From NCBI GenBank assembly GCA_018240435.1, contig JAFEFT010000015.1, positions 1 to 64,000 of the forward strand: a stretch of 64,000 bases of DNA. Reading direction: 5' to 3'. The notes beneath the pieces were generated by a model. The model saw only the letters and a program-made list of their open reading frames with translations, ran no database searches and was not told where the DNA came from. This document shows positions 47,370 to 56,482 of this stretch, in pieces (the stretch's first letter is position 1; each line of letters opens with the position of its first letter). Position numbers and translations under genes: made by a program. Source of the stretch: Pseudomonadota bacterium (lineage in GTDB: Bacteria > Pseudomonadota > Gammaproteobacteria > Xanthomonadales > Xanthomonadaceae).

Positions 47370-50300
47370 TCACGCCGGCCGCTGCACCCGGAACCATGCT
47401 GCGTACAGCGCCGGCAGGAACAGCAGCGTCAGCGCGGTGGCGACGATCAGGCCGCCCATGATCGCCACCGCCATCGGCCCGAAGAAGGCGCTGCGCGAGA
47501 GCGGGATCATCGCCAGCACGGCGGCGAGCGCGGTCAGCACGATCGGCCGGAAGCGGCGCACGGTGGCGTCGATGATCGCCGTCCACGGCGCGTGCCCGGC
47601 GGCGATGTCCTGTTCGATCTGATCGACCAGGATCACCGAGTTGCGCATGATCATGCCCAGCAGGGCGATGGTGCCGAGCATGGCCACGAAGCCGAACGGC
47701 ACTCGCAGCACGAGCAGGAACAAGACCACGCCGATCAGCCCCAGCGGCGCGGTCAGCCACACCATCGCCACCCGCGAGAAACTGCGCAGTTGCAGCATCA
47801 GCAAGGTGGTCACGACGACGATGAACAGCGGGATGCCGGCATTGACCGAGGCCTGCCCGCGCGCCGAATCTTCGACGGTGCCGCCAGTTTCCAGCAGATA
47901 GCCCGCCGGCAGTTGCGCACGGATGGAATCCAGGGTCGGTTCGATCTGCGCGGTCACCGTCGGCGGGGTGATGTCGGGGCGATAGATGTCGGCGCGCACG
48001 GTCACGGTCGGCAGCCGGTTGCGGCGCCAGATGATGCCTTCCTCGAAGCCGTATTCAAGCGTGGCCACTTGCGACAACGGTACGCTGCCGCCGTTGCTGG
48101 TCGGCACCGCCAGGCTGCCGAGCAGGCCCAGCTGCTCGCGCTCGCTGCTCGGGCCGCGCAGTTCGATCTCGATCAGCTCCTTGCCCTCGCGGTAATACGA
48201 GACGTGGCCGCCGGACAGCGAATTGTCGAGGAAGCCGGCGAGTTGGGCGCTGCTCACGCCCAGCGCGCGGGCGCGATCCTGGTCGACCACCAGCCGCACC
48301 ACCTTGCTCGGCTCGTGCCAATCGAGGTTGACGTTGCTGACGTTCGGATTGGCGCGCACCTTGGCCGCCACTTCCAGCGCCAGCTTGCGCACGGTGTCGA
48401 TGTGCTCGCCGGAGACGCGGAACTGGATCGGATAGCCGACCGGCGGGCCGTTTTCCAGACGCGTCACCCGCGCCTGCACGTCGGTGAACTTGCTCGCGAA
48501 GGTGTCGATCAGCCATTGCCGAACCTGCTCGCGCGAGGCGATGTCGTCGGTGAGCAACACGAATTGCGCAAAGCTGGTCGAAGGCAATTGCTGATCCAGC
48601 GGCAGGTAGAAGCGCGGCGAACCGGTGCCGACGTAGGCGACGTAATTCTCGATGCCCTTGCGGCCCTTGAGCATCGTCTCGAGCTTGGCGACCTGCGCCT
48701 GGGTGGCCTTCAGCGAGGCACCTTCGGGCAGCTTGATGTCCACCATCAGTTCCAGCCGCGTCGAATCGGGAAAGAACTGCTGCGGCACGAAGCGAAACAG
48801 CGCCATCGAGCCGACGAACACCGCCAGGGTGATGGCGATGACGGACTTGCGATGCTCCACGCACCAGCCAACCAGCGCGCGGAAGCGCCGGTAGAAGCGG
48901 CTCTGGTACGGGTCGTGGGCATGCGCCGACGCGTCGCCCTCGCCTTGCGGGCGGTGCGCCAGATCCTTGAGCAATACGCTGCCGATGAACGGTATGAACA
49001 CCACCGCGGCGATCCACGACAGCAGCAGCGCGATCGTCACCACCTCGAAAATGGAACGGGTGTATTCGCCGGTGCTGGACTTGGCGGTGGCGATCGGCAG
49101 GAAGCCGGCAGCGGTGACCAGGGTGCCCGTCAGCATCGGGAAGGCGGTGCTGTCCCAGGCGAAAGCGGCCGCGCGCAACTTGTCGAAGCCCTGTTCGAGC
49201 TTCACCGCCATCATCTCCACGGCGATGATGGCGTCGTCCACCAGCAGGCCCAGCGCCAGCACCAGCGCGCCCAGCGAGATCTTGTGCAGGCCGATGTCGA
49301 ACAGGCCCATCGCCGCGAACGTCATCGCCAGCACCAGCGGGATGGTCAACGCGACCACGGTGCCGGTGCGCAGGCCGAGCGAAAAAAAACTCACCAGCAG
49401 CACGATCGCCACCGCTTCGGTCAGCACCTCCATGAACTCCGATACCGACGCGCGCACGGCCGCCGGCTGGTCGGACACCTTGGCCAGGGTCATGCCGACC
49501 GGCAGTTCCTGCTGCGCGCTTGCGAAGGCGGCTTGAAGGTTCTTGCCGAGCTTGAGGATGTCGCCGCCGGGCTTCATCGATACCGCGATGCCGAGTGCAT
49601 CGTGGCCCATGAAGCGCATCCGTGGCGCCGCCGGGTCGGAAAAACCGCGATGCACGGTGGCGACGTCGCCGATGCGGAAATCGCGATCACCGACATGGAT
49701 CGGGAAATCGCGGATCGCCTGGACCGTGTCGAAGCGGCCGGACACGCGCAGACGCACACGATCCGTCGGCGTTTCGAAGAAGCCGGCATCGGCGACCGCG
49801 TTTTGCTCTTCCAGCGCCTGCTGCACCGCCGGCAGCGACACGCCCAGGCTGGCCAGCTTGGTGTTCGCCAGCTCGATCCAGATCTTCTCGTCCTGCGCCC
49901 CGACCAGCTCGACCTTGGCCACGTCGGGCACGCGTTGCAAATGCAGCACGATGCGATCGGCGTAACGCTTGAGGGTGGCGTAATCGAAACCATCGCCGGT
50001 GAGGGCGTAGATGTTGCCGAAGGTGTCGCCGAATTCGTCGTTGAAATACGGCCCGCGCACGCCCTGCGGCAAGGTGTCGCGGATGTCGCCGACCTTCTTG
50101 CGGATGTCGTACCACAGCGCCGGCATCTGGCTGGATTGCATCGTATCGCGGGCGGCGAAGATCACCTGCGACTCGCCGGGCCGCGAATAGCTGACGATCT
50201 TGTCGTAGGCACCGGTCTGCATCAGCACCTGTTCGATGCGATCGGTGAGTTGCTGCGAGACTTCCTCGGCGCTGGCGCCAGGCCAGTAGGCGCGCACCAC

Positions 50301-50447
50301 CATCGCCTTGAAGGTGAACGGGGGATCCTCGGACTGACCCAGTTGCCGATACGAGAAGATGCCAGCCAACGCCAGCACGATCATCGCGTACAGCACCAGG
50401 GTGCGGTTGCGCAGCGCCCACGCGGAGAGGTTGAAGCGACTGGTCAT
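47370..50447 (-). CDS. RND efflux permease (AcrB/MexB-superfamily, HAE1-like)
   Basis: A 1025-residue proton-driven drug efflux pump, twelve helices, two large periplasmic loops. It begins MTSRFNLSAWALRNRTLVLY and has the GQSEDPPFTFKAMVVRAYWPGASAEEV motif, the typical DDAIIAVEMM segment in TM4 (LLVDDAIIAVEMMAVKL) and a late GIPLFIVVVTTLLMLQLR. The Asp pair of the proton relay is present; the sequence with GQSEDPPFT is of the unusual RND group (MexK/TriC-like). ATG 50447 fits. The adaptor gene lies upstream on the same strand 247 bases away with REP-like hairpins between. Confidence 0.9.
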   Translation of the reverse strand: MTSRFNLSAWALRNRTLVLYAMIVLALAGIFSYRQLGQSEDPPFTFKAMVVRAYWPGASAEEVSQQLTDRIEQVLMQTGAYDKIVSYSRPGESQVIFAARDTMQSSQMPALWYDIRKKVGDIRDTLPQGVRGPYFNDEFGDTFGNIYALTGDGFDYATLKRYADRIVLHLQRVPDVAKVELVGAQDEKIWIELANTKLASLGVSLPAVQQALEEQNAVADAGFFETPTDRVRLRVSGRFDTVQAIRDFPIHVGDRDFRIGDVATVHRGFSDPAAPRMRFMGHDALGIAVSMKPGGDILKLGKNLQAAFASAQQELPVGMTLAKVSDQPAAVRASVSEFMEVLTEAVAIVLLVSFFSLGLRTGTVVALTIPLVLAMTFAAMGLFDIGLHKISLGALVLALGLLVDDAIIAVEMMAVKLEQGFDKLRAAAFAWDSTAFPMLTGTLVTAAGFLPIATAKSSTGEYTRSIFEVVTIALLLSWIAAVVFIPFIGSVLLKDLAHRPQGEGDASAHAHDPYQSRFYRRFRALVGWCVEHRKSVIAITLAVFVGSMALFRFVPQQFFPDSTRLELMVDIKLPEGASLKATQAQVAKLETMLKGRKGIENYVAYVGTGSPRFYLPLDQQLPSTSFAQFVLLTDDIASREQVRQWLIDTFASKFTDVQARVTRLENGPPVGYPIQFRVSGEHIDTVRKLALEVAAKVRANPNVSNVNLDWHEPSKVVRLVVDQDRARALGVSSAQLAGFLDNSLSGGHVSYYREGKELIEIELRGPSSEREQLGLLGSLAVPTSNGGSVPLSQVATLEYGFEEGIIWRRNRLPTVTVRADIYRPDITPPTVTAQIEPTLDSIRAQLPAGYLLETGGTVEDSARGQASVNAGIPLFIVVVTTLLMLQLRSFSRVAMVWLTAPLGLIGVVLFLLVLRVPFGFVAMLGTIALLGMIMRNSVILVDQIEQDIAAGHAPWTAIIDATVRRFRPIVLTALAAVLAMIPLSRSAFFGPMAVAIMGGLIVATALTLLFLPALYAAWFRVQRPA
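47372..47399. repeat. 28-bp direct repeat, right copy (inside the RND permease 3' end)
   Basis: Identical to 46734-46761. It lies at the very 3' end of the RND permease coding sequence on the minus strand, just before its stop. The two copies enclose 610 bases with the DUF4160 and DUF2442 genes. Confidence 0.9.
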
Positions 50448-50476
50448 GGATCGGTGCGCCCGGCTGCGAATGACCC

Positions 50477-50635
50477 ATTCCCCGCGCGCGGGGAATCGAT
50501 GAGGCGAGGGCAAATCGCGACCCACGCCAACCCCATCGCGTTCCTGCCGCGGCCAGCCGGCACAGCCGTCAGGTGCTCGGTGGATTGCGAGCCAGTGGCT
50601 CGCGAACGATCCACCTCACCCCCCGCAAACGGGGG
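50477..50635. repeat. REP-like hairpin cluster between adaptor and permease genes
   Basis: Three inverted repeats in a 248-base gap. 50477-50496 is a perfect 20-base palindrome (ATTCCCCGCG and its complement). 50579-50615 is a hairpin with seven-base outer arms GGTGGAT/ATCCACC and an inner arm GCGAGCCA/TGGCTCGC. 50620-50635 is CCCCCG-CAAA-CGGGGG. No gene is visible in 50448-50694. Such elements may reduce transcription of the permease relative to the adaptor or stabilise the upstream mRNA. Confidence 0.8.
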
Positions 50636-50694
50636 AAGGGCGACGGGGCCGGGCGGGAATCGCGTCGATGACATCGCGGCGATCATCTTGCGCG

Positions 50695-51840
50695 TCACTT
50701 CGCGAGAGGCCGGGTGACAGCAATGGGGCGATCGTCGCGATCGATCAGCTCGACCTTCTGCCCCTCGCGCACCAGATGCACGCCGGCGGCGAGGATCCAG
50801 TCGCCGGCAGCGATGCCCGACAGCACCGGCACGCGTTCTGCACCCCATGGCCCGAGCGTCACCGGCCGCAGGTGCAAGGTCGCGATCGCAGCGCCATCGC
50901 GCGCCTGCCGTCCATCGGGCGTGGCCACCCAGAGCGCCGGCGCGCCATCGCTTTCGTAAACCGCCGCCAATGGCACGCTCAGGCGCGCGCCGGAATCGTC
51001 GGCGGCATACACGCGCGCACTCTGTCCCAGCTCGACCACCGCCGCCGCCGGCAATTCCACGCGCGCGGCATAGGTGCGCGCCTGTGCATCGGCGACCGGC
51101 GACAGCTCACGGATGCGGCCGGGAATGGTGGCGCCCTGGTGTGTCCACAATTCCACCTGCACCGGCATGCCGACCTTGAAGCCCGCCACCGACTGTTCGG
51201 GTATCGCGATCTGCACTTCGCGCTCGCCATCGGCGGCCAGGGTGAAGATCGGCTGGCCGGCAGCGACCACTTGCCCGGCTTCGGCCAAACGCTGCGCGAT
51301 CACGCCGTCGGCAGGTGAGCGCAGGCTGGCGTAACCGGCCTGATTGCGAGCGACCTCATATTGCGCTTGCGCCTGCTGCACGCGCGCGCTGGCCGCCTTG
51401 AAATCGTTCTCCGCAGCGTCGAGCTGGGCGCGGCTCACCGCCTGCTTGCCCGCCAAGGCGCGGTAGCGATCGCGCTGCGCCTGCGCCAGCTGCAAGTCGG
51501 CGCGCGCCGTCGTCAGCGCGGCCTGGGCGGCATCGGTTTGCAGCGCCACGTCGCGCGGATCGATCTGCGCCAGTACCTGCCCCTTGCTCACCCGGGCGCC
51601 CATGTCCACCGACCGCCGCACCAGGTGACCGCCGATCTGGAACGACAACGGCGACTGCTGGCGCGCGACCACCGTCCCGGCGAACGCCTGCGCACCGCGA
51701 TCGGGCGCCGCCGGCTGCACCACCAGCGCCGGCCGCGGCGGCTCGGCCGCGGACCGGTCGTGGCCGCAACCGGCCAGCAGCAAGCCCGCCAGCGCGAGCG
51801 CAGCAGCGAACGAGGTGGAAGGCAGACGGGATCGCACCAT
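50695..51840 (-). CDS. RND efflux periplasmic adaptor (lipoprotein, MexA/AcrA-like)
   Basis: A 381-residue adaptor. Signal with a lipobox LLAGC at residues 21-25, so it is probably a lipoprotein in the inner membrane. A barrel-sandwich with VSKGQVLAQIDPRDV, helical hairpin with long coiled coil (about 105-170: AQRDRYRALAGKQAVSRAQLDAAENDF) and LRSPADGVIAQRLAEAGQVV follow. It links the RND permease to TolC. The ATG at 51840 follows a GAGG site. Start is divergent from the TetR gene. Confidence 0.9.
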   Translation of the reverse strand: MVRSRLPSTSFAAALALAGLLLAGCGHDRSAAEPPRPALVVQPAAPDRGAQAFAGTVVARQQSPLSFQIGGHLVRRSVDMGARVSKGQVLAQIDPRDVALQTDAAQAALTTARADLQLAQAQRDRYRALAGKQAVSRAQLDAAENDFKAASARVQQAQAQYEVARNQAGYASLRSPADGVIAQRLAEAGQVVAAGQPIFTLAADGEREVQIAIPEQSVAGFKVGMPVQVELWTHQGATIPGRIRELSPVADAQARTYAARVELPAAAVVELGQSARVYAADDSGARLSVPLAAVYESDGAPALWVATPDGRQARDGAAIATLHLRPVTLGPWGAERVPVLSGIAAGDWILAAGVHLVREGQKVELIDRDDRPIAVTRPLAK

Positions 51841-51884
51841 GATGGGCCTCGGGAAGCTGCCGGCGGGCCGGCAAATTGCTGAAC

Positions 51885-51934
51885 CATGCGGTATACTATT
51901 ATTCAAGAACCGATCAGTCCAGTATTTATTGACG
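51885..51934. promoter_or_regulatory. AT-rich divergent promoter/operator region of adaptor and TetR genes
   Basis: A strongly AT-rich 50-base pocket within GC-rich DNA between the two start codons. On the minus strand TGGACT and TAGTAT with 17 bases between them form a -35/-10 pair for the efflux operon. The core ACCGATCAGT (51909-51918) is an imperfect palindrome (8 of 10 positions symmetric), a plausible TetR operator overlapping the -35 box. On the plus strand TATACT (51892-51897) may be a -10 box for tetR. Confidence 0.5.
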
Positions 51935-52633
51935 ATGGCAGCTGCCCGCCACCCACCCAGCACCGCCCCGGCCGGCAAGGCACGCCCGCCCCGCCCCGGC
52001 CCCGGCCGACCCAAGGATCCGGGCAAGCGCCAGGCCGTGTTCGCCGCCGCCAAACGCCTGTTCCTGCTGCACGGGTACGACGGGGTGAGCATGGAGGCGA
52101 TCGCCGCCGAGGCCGGCGTGTCCAAGCTCACCGTGTACAGCCACTTCCGCGACAAGGAAGCACTGTTCGGCGCGACCATCCGCGCCAAGTGCGAGGAGAT
52201 GCTGCCGCCGACCCTGTTCCAGGCGGCCGGCAAGGGCCCGCTGCAACGCCAGCTGACCGGCATCGCCCGCGCCTTCTTTGCGCTGGTGACCAGCCCCGAG
52301 GCAATCGCCATGCATCGATTGATGAGCGCGCAGGGGTCCGGCGACGGCCGCCTGCCGCAGATGTTCTGGGAGGCCGGGCCGCAGCGGCTGCAACAGGGCT
52401 TCGCGCAGTATCTGCAAGCGCGTGTCGATGCCGGGCAACTGGCGATCGGCGACGTCGCCCGCGCCGCTTCGCAGTTCTTCTGCCTGCTCAAGGGCGAGAC
52501 GCATGCGCGGCTGAGCTGTGGCTGCGCGGTGACGCTGGATCACCGGCAGATCGACGCGCATGTCCGCGCCACCGTCGCGATGTTCTTGCGCGCCTACGCG
52601 CCGGTCGATGACAGCCGCAGGCGCAAGCCATGA
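51935..52633 (+). CDS. TetR/AcrR family transcriptional repressor
   Basis: A 232-residue regulator. After a Pro-rich N-terminal stretch, GRPKDPGKRQAVFAAAKRLF leads into the helix-turn-helix: LLHGYDGVSMEAIAAEAGVSKLTVYSHF and KEALF. The C-terminal ligand domain is typical of efflux-pump repressors. It lies divergent from the RND adaptor and probably represses the RND operon (and itself), released by pump substrates. ATG 51935 is the start that leaves the full HTH; the longer frame upstream is unlikely. Confidence 0.88.
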   Translation: MAAARHPPSTAPAGKARPPRPGPGRPKDPGKRQAVFAAAKRLFLLHGYDGVSMEAIAAEAGVSKLTVYSHFRDKEALFGATIRAKCEEMLPPTLFQAAGKGPLQRQLTGIARAFFALVTSPEAIAMHRLMSAQGSGDGRLPQMFWEAGPQRLQQGFAQYLQARVDAGQLAIGDVARAASQFFCLLKGETHARLSCGCAVTLDHRQIDAHVRATVAMFLRAYAPVDDSRRRKP

Positions 52634-52827
52634 CAGCCGTCACTGTGCAACGCCGCCGCGCGCGCCGCACACTGCCTGGCCACGGGCGCCATCGCGACGG
52701 GGGTGACGTCGGTCCGGGTGACTTCCGGCACTACGTCACCACCGGTCGCGCGGGCGATCCTGATGCCACGCGATGCGGCGGCCTGCCTTAGAATCCACCT
52801 CCATTTCGCCCGTTCCCGAGCACCGCC

Positions 52828-53475
52828 ATGGACTTTGAAGCCGCCCGCAGCCACATGATCGAAAACCAGATCCGCCCGTGGGAGGTGCTCGATCCGCGCG
52901 TGCTCGACGCGCTGGCACGGGTGCCGCGCGAGGATTTCGTGCCGGCCGCCTATCGCCTGCTCGCCTTCGCCGACACCGCGTTGCCGCTGGAGCACGACGA
53001 AGCGATGTTCAAGCCGGTGATCGACGGCCGCCTGCTGCAGGCACTCGATCTGGAAGCTGCCGACGACGTGCTGGAAATCGGCACCGGCAGCGGCTTCCTC
53101 ACCGCCTGCATCGGTCAGCTGGCGCACACGGTCACCAGCATCGACATCCACGCCGACTTCGTCGAGGCGGCGCGGGCGCGGCTGGCCGGCGCCGGCGCGC
53201 ACAACGCGCGGGTGGAAACGGGCGACCTGTTTTCCTGGAATGCCGGGCGCAACTTCGATGCGGTGCTGATCGGCGGCGCCGTCGTCGAGATCCCGCCGCG
53301 TGTATTCGACTGGCTCAAGCCGGGCGGTCGCCTGATCGCCGTGCGTGGGCAGGCGCCGGCGCAGGAAGCCGTGCGCATGACCCGGCGCGGCGACAGCTGG
53401 CACGCCGAGAGCCTGTTCGAGACCGACCTCCCCTATCTGCGCGGTGGCGAGCCGGCGCCGCGCTTCGTGCTGTAG
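52828..53475 (+). CDS. Protein-L-isoaspartate O-methyltransferase family protein
   Basis: A 215-residue SAM methyltransferase. SAM-binding LEIGTGSGFLTACIG, N-terminal RVPREDFVPAAYR, and a following VTSIDIHADF. The fold is Pcm-like, but the catalytic block S-x-x-x-x-Q is not obvious, so it may be a divergent member. In xanthomonads a Pcm-like gene often precedes tolC, as here with a 42-base gap. ATG 52828 is used. The preceding 195 bases (52634-52827) hold no gene. Confidence 0.85.
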   Translation: MDFEAARSHMIENQIRPWEVLDPRVLDALARVPREDFVPAAYRLLAFADTALPLEHDEAMFKPVIDGRLLQALDLEAADDVLEIGTGSGFLTACIGQLAHTVTSIDIHADFVEAARARLAGAGAHNARVETGDLFSWNAGRNFDAVLIGGAVVEIPPRVFDWLKPGGRLIAVRGQAPAQEAVRMTRRGDSWHAESLFETDLPYLRGGEPAPRFVL

Positions 53476-53517
53476 GCGATCGCCGCCGGCGGCACCCCGA
53501 TTACCGAAAGGATTCCC

Positions 53518-55104
53518 ATGAACCTGCGTCTTCGTCCTCTCCATCTCGCCTTGTTGCTGGGTCTTTCCTGCCTCACCGCGCAAGCTGCCGACCTGCAACA
53601 GGCCTACGACATGGCGCGCCAGGGCGATCCGCAACTGGCTGGCGCCGAGGCGAACAAGCGCGCCGGCGAGGCGGGCGTCGGGCTGGCGCGGGCGGCGATG
53701 CTGCCGCAGGTCAGCGCGCAAGCCTCGATCAGCCGGGCGTGGGGCGGCGGGCAATCGAACCAGTCTTTTCCCTGCGGCGGCGGCACCTGCTTCGGGCCGG
53801 TTCGCGGCGGCAGCGACACCACCACCCGCACGACCGGCATCGGCGTGCAGCAAAGCGTGTTCAACTGGGCCAACAACGCCCAGTTCAAGGCCAGCCGCAG
53901 TCTGGCCGAGCAAGGCGACGCCCTCTACGAAGGTGCCAATCAGGCACTGATCACGCGGGTGGCGCAGGCGTATTTCAACGTGCTCAGCGCGATCCAGGAT
54001 CTGGCCTCGTCCAGGGCGCAAGAGCGCGCCCTCAAGCGCCAGTACGATCAGGCCAACGTGCGCTTGCAGGTCGGTCTGGCGCCGATCACCGACATGCAGG
54101 AAGCCAAGGCGCAGTACGACATCGCCAGGGCGCAGACGATCAGTTTCCAGACGGCGCTGGCCGATGCGCGGGCGGCGTTGAGCGAGATCACCGGCCAGCC
54201 GCTCGATCATCTCAAGGGCTTGGCGGCGGACTTCAAACCGGCCGCACCCACGCCCGGCGACGTCGATGCCTGGGTGAAGCGGGCGGTGGACGACAATCCG
54301 CAGGTGATCGCGCAGCGGCGCGCACTCGATGCCGCCAACCACGAGGTCGAGGCGGCGCGGGCCGGTCATTTGCCGACGGTGGGTTTCAGCGCCAACTACG
54401 GCGACACCACGGTCTGGGGATCGAGCCATTCGGCCGGCCTGGGTTTCCCGAGCGCCAGCGTCAACTATGGCCCGAGCTTCCAGCTCACCTTGAACGTGCC
54501 GATCTTCTCCGGCTTTGCCGTCTCCTCGCGGGTGCGCCAGGCGCTGGCCAATCGCGACGCCGCCGCCGACTCGCTCGAACAAACCCGTCGCGCCATCGAG
54601 CGGCAGGCGCGCGCCAGTTTCAACGCCACCATGGGCGGCATCATCGAGGTCGAAGCACGCAAGCAGGCCCTGCTGTCGGCGCAGACCGCGCTCGATGCCA
54701 CCCAGACCGGCCTCGAAGTCGGCACCCGCACCATCGTCGACGTGCTCATCAGCGAGCAGCAGCTGTATTCGGCGCAGCGCGACTACGCCCGCGCGCGCAA
54801 CAATTTCGTCGTCAATACCTTGTTGCTCAAGCAGGCGGCCGGCAGCGTGCAAGCGGCCGACCTGAGCGCGGTCAATGCCATGCTGGTCACCGATGCCGAG
54901 TCGGCACTCGACGCGCCGGCCGACGACAAGGACGGCCCGATGCCGGGCATGCCGATGGCGACGGCCAAGCCGACGACCACGGCAGCCGAGCCGCCGCCAG
55001 CGACGGCGCCGGCGAAGAAAGCGCACAAGGCGATCAAGCGCGGAAAGAAAGCCGCTGCCGCGGCCGCCCAGCCGGCGACCGACGAGGCGCCCGTCAAGCC
55101 TTGA
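53518..55104 (+). CDS. tolC: Outer membrane efflux protein TolC
   Basis: A 528-residue trimeric channel. Signal peptide about 1-23 (AQAA), two OEP repeats with DLQQAYDMARQGDPQLAGAE at the start and SALIT-like conserved segments VAQAYFNVLSA and NFVVNTLLLKQAAG. The C-terminus is a Lys/Ala/Pro-rich tail (about 480-528: KKAHKAIKRGKKAAA) not needed in the channel. It is the outer-membrane partner of the RND system at 47-52 kb and probably of secretion pumps. The last 11 bases overlap the waaA stop from the opposite strand. Confidence 0.9.
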   Translation: MNLRLRPLHLALLLGLSCLTAQAADLQQAYDMARQGDPQLAGAEANKRAGEAGVGLARAAMLPQVSAQASISRAWGGGQSNQSFPCGGGTCFGPVRGGSDTTTRTTGIGVQQSVFNWANNAQFKASRSLAEQGDALYEGANQALITRVAQAYFNVLSAIQDLASSRAQERALKRQYDQANVRLQVGLAPITDMQEAKAQYDIARAQTISFQTALADARAALSEITGQPLDHLKGLAADFKPAAPTPGDVDAWVKRAVDDNPQVIAQRRALDAANHEVEAARAGHLPTVGFSANYGDTTVWGSSHSAGLGFPSASVNYGPSFQLTLNVPIFSGFAVSSRVRQALANRDAAADSLEQTRRAIERQARASFNATMGGIIEVEARKQALLSAQTALDATQTGLEVGTRTIVDVLISEQQLYSAQRDYARARNNFVVNTLLLKQAAGSVQAADLSAVNAMLVTDAESALDAPADDKDGPMPGMPMATAKPTTTAAEPPPATAPAKKAHKAIKRGKKAAAAAAQPATDEAPVKP

Positions 55105-56392
55105 GCGGCAGCCGCGCCTGAATCAGCTCCAGCGTCCGCGCCAGCGCGCCGCGCTGGCTGGCGACGGTCGCCAGCCCGGCTTCGCCCATCGCTCGCCGCC
55201 GCCCGGGATCGCGCAACAGCGCGGCCAGCGCGCGCACCACGCCATCGCCGTCCTCGGCCTGCGCCAGCGCCGCGGCGCGCAGCAGCAAGGCGGTGACTTC
55301 GGTGAAGTTGTGCATGTGCGGGCCGACCACCGCCGGCACGCCCAGCGCTGCCGGCTCGAGCACGTTGTGGCCGCCGATCGCCTGCACGCTGCCACCGACG
55401 AAAGCGACGTCGGCAGCGGCGTAGTAGCCCAGCAACTCGCCGATCGAATCGATCACGAAACAATCGGTCTGCGCATCGGCCATCGCCCCGGAACTGCGCG
55501 CACGCGTGCTCCAGCCATGCCGGCGACAGGCGGCGATGGCAGCGGCGAAGCGTGCCGGATGCCGCGGCGCCCACAGCAGCAGCAAGCCCGGGATCTGCTC
55601 GCGCAAGCGCTGGTGCGCGGCGACGACGAACTCCTCCTCGCCTTCGTGCGTGCTCGCCGCGATCCACACCGGACGCGCCGCGCCCCAGCACGCGCGGCGC
55701 TCGCCGGCCAGCGCATGCAGGCCGCCGGGCAGGCGCAAGTCGTACTTGATGTTGCCGACCACGCGCACGCAAGCTGCAGGTGCGCCGGCGCGGATGTAGC
55801 GGTCGGCGTCGGCCTGCGCTTGCGCCGCGATCGCATCGACCCGCGCCAACGCCAGGCGGATCAACGCGCCCACGGCGCGATAGCCGCGCAGCGAACGTTC
55901 CGACAAGCGCGCATTGACCAGCAGCACGGGAATGCGCGCCCGTGCCGCCTCCACGTACAGATTTGGCCACACTTCGGTTTCCATGATGATGGCGATGCGC
56001 GGCCGCGCATGCGCCACAAACCGCCGCACCGCCCCGCGCAGGTCGTAGGGCAGGTACAGATGCCTCACCGCCCCTTGCCAGCGCGCGGCCACCTGCGCCG
56101 CCCCGGTCGGCGTGCCGGTGGTGACGAGAAAGGCGGCGTCGGGATGACGTGCGCGCAGTGCATCGACCAGCGGCGCGGCGGCGATCACCTCGCCGACCGA
56201 CACCGCATGCACCCAGATCGTGGCCGGCAACGGGGCAGCGCCGTACCAGCCGAAGCGTTCGCTCCAGCGGCGGAAGTAATCGCGATCGCGCAGCCCGCGC
56301 CAGACCAGGTGATAGAGCATCGCCGGCACCAGTGCGTACATCACGCAGGCATACGCGCCACGCAGCATTCGTTGCCAGAGCGAGACGGGCAT
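55094..56392 (-). CDS. waaA: 3-deoxy-D-manno-octulosonic acid (Kdo) transferase
   Basis: A 432-residue GT-B glycosyltransferase that adds Kdo to lipid IVA at the inner face of the inner membrane. N-terminal hydrophobic segment, the base Glu in RRWSERFG, the domain VHAVSVGEVIAA, IIMETEVWPNLY, GNIKYDL and the C-terminal GGHNVLEPAALGVPAVVGP motif are all seen. ATG 56392 is the likely start; frames that start earlier add Arg-rich residues. The gene ends inside the tolC 3' end and is divergent from lpxL. Confidence 0.93.
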   Translation of the reverse strand: MPVSLWQRMLRGAYACVMYALVPAMLYHLVWRGLRDRDYFRRWSERFGWYGAAPLPATIWVHAVSVGEVIAAAPLVDALRARHPDAAFLVTTGTPTGAAQVAARWQGAVRHLYLPYDLRGAVRRFVAHARPRIAIIMETEVWPNLYVEAARARIPVLLVNARLSERSLRGYRAVGALIRLALARVDAIAAQAQADADRYIRAGAPAACVRVVGNIKYDLRLPGGLHALAGERRACWGAARPVWIAASTHEGEEEFVVAAHQRLREQIPGLLLLWAPRHPARFAAAIAACRRHGWSTRARSSGAMADAQTDCFVIDSIGELLGYYAAADVAFVGGSVQAIGGHNVLEPAALGVPAVVGPHMHNFTEVTALLLRAAALAQAEDGDGVVRALAALLRDPGRRRAMGEAGLATVASQRGALARTLELIQARLPLKA

Positions 56393-56482
56393 GGCGCGAA
56401 GGATAGCCGGGCGGCGGCGTGCGCGGTCGATTCGGGTGCGGCAAAACCGGCTCGCCGCCGCCAGTACCGATAAAATCCACCG

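Noticed and set aside
47262..50717. Long open plus-strand frame opposite the RND permease
   Set aside because: Antisense shadow; the minus-strand RND protein accounts for the region with clear family motifs.
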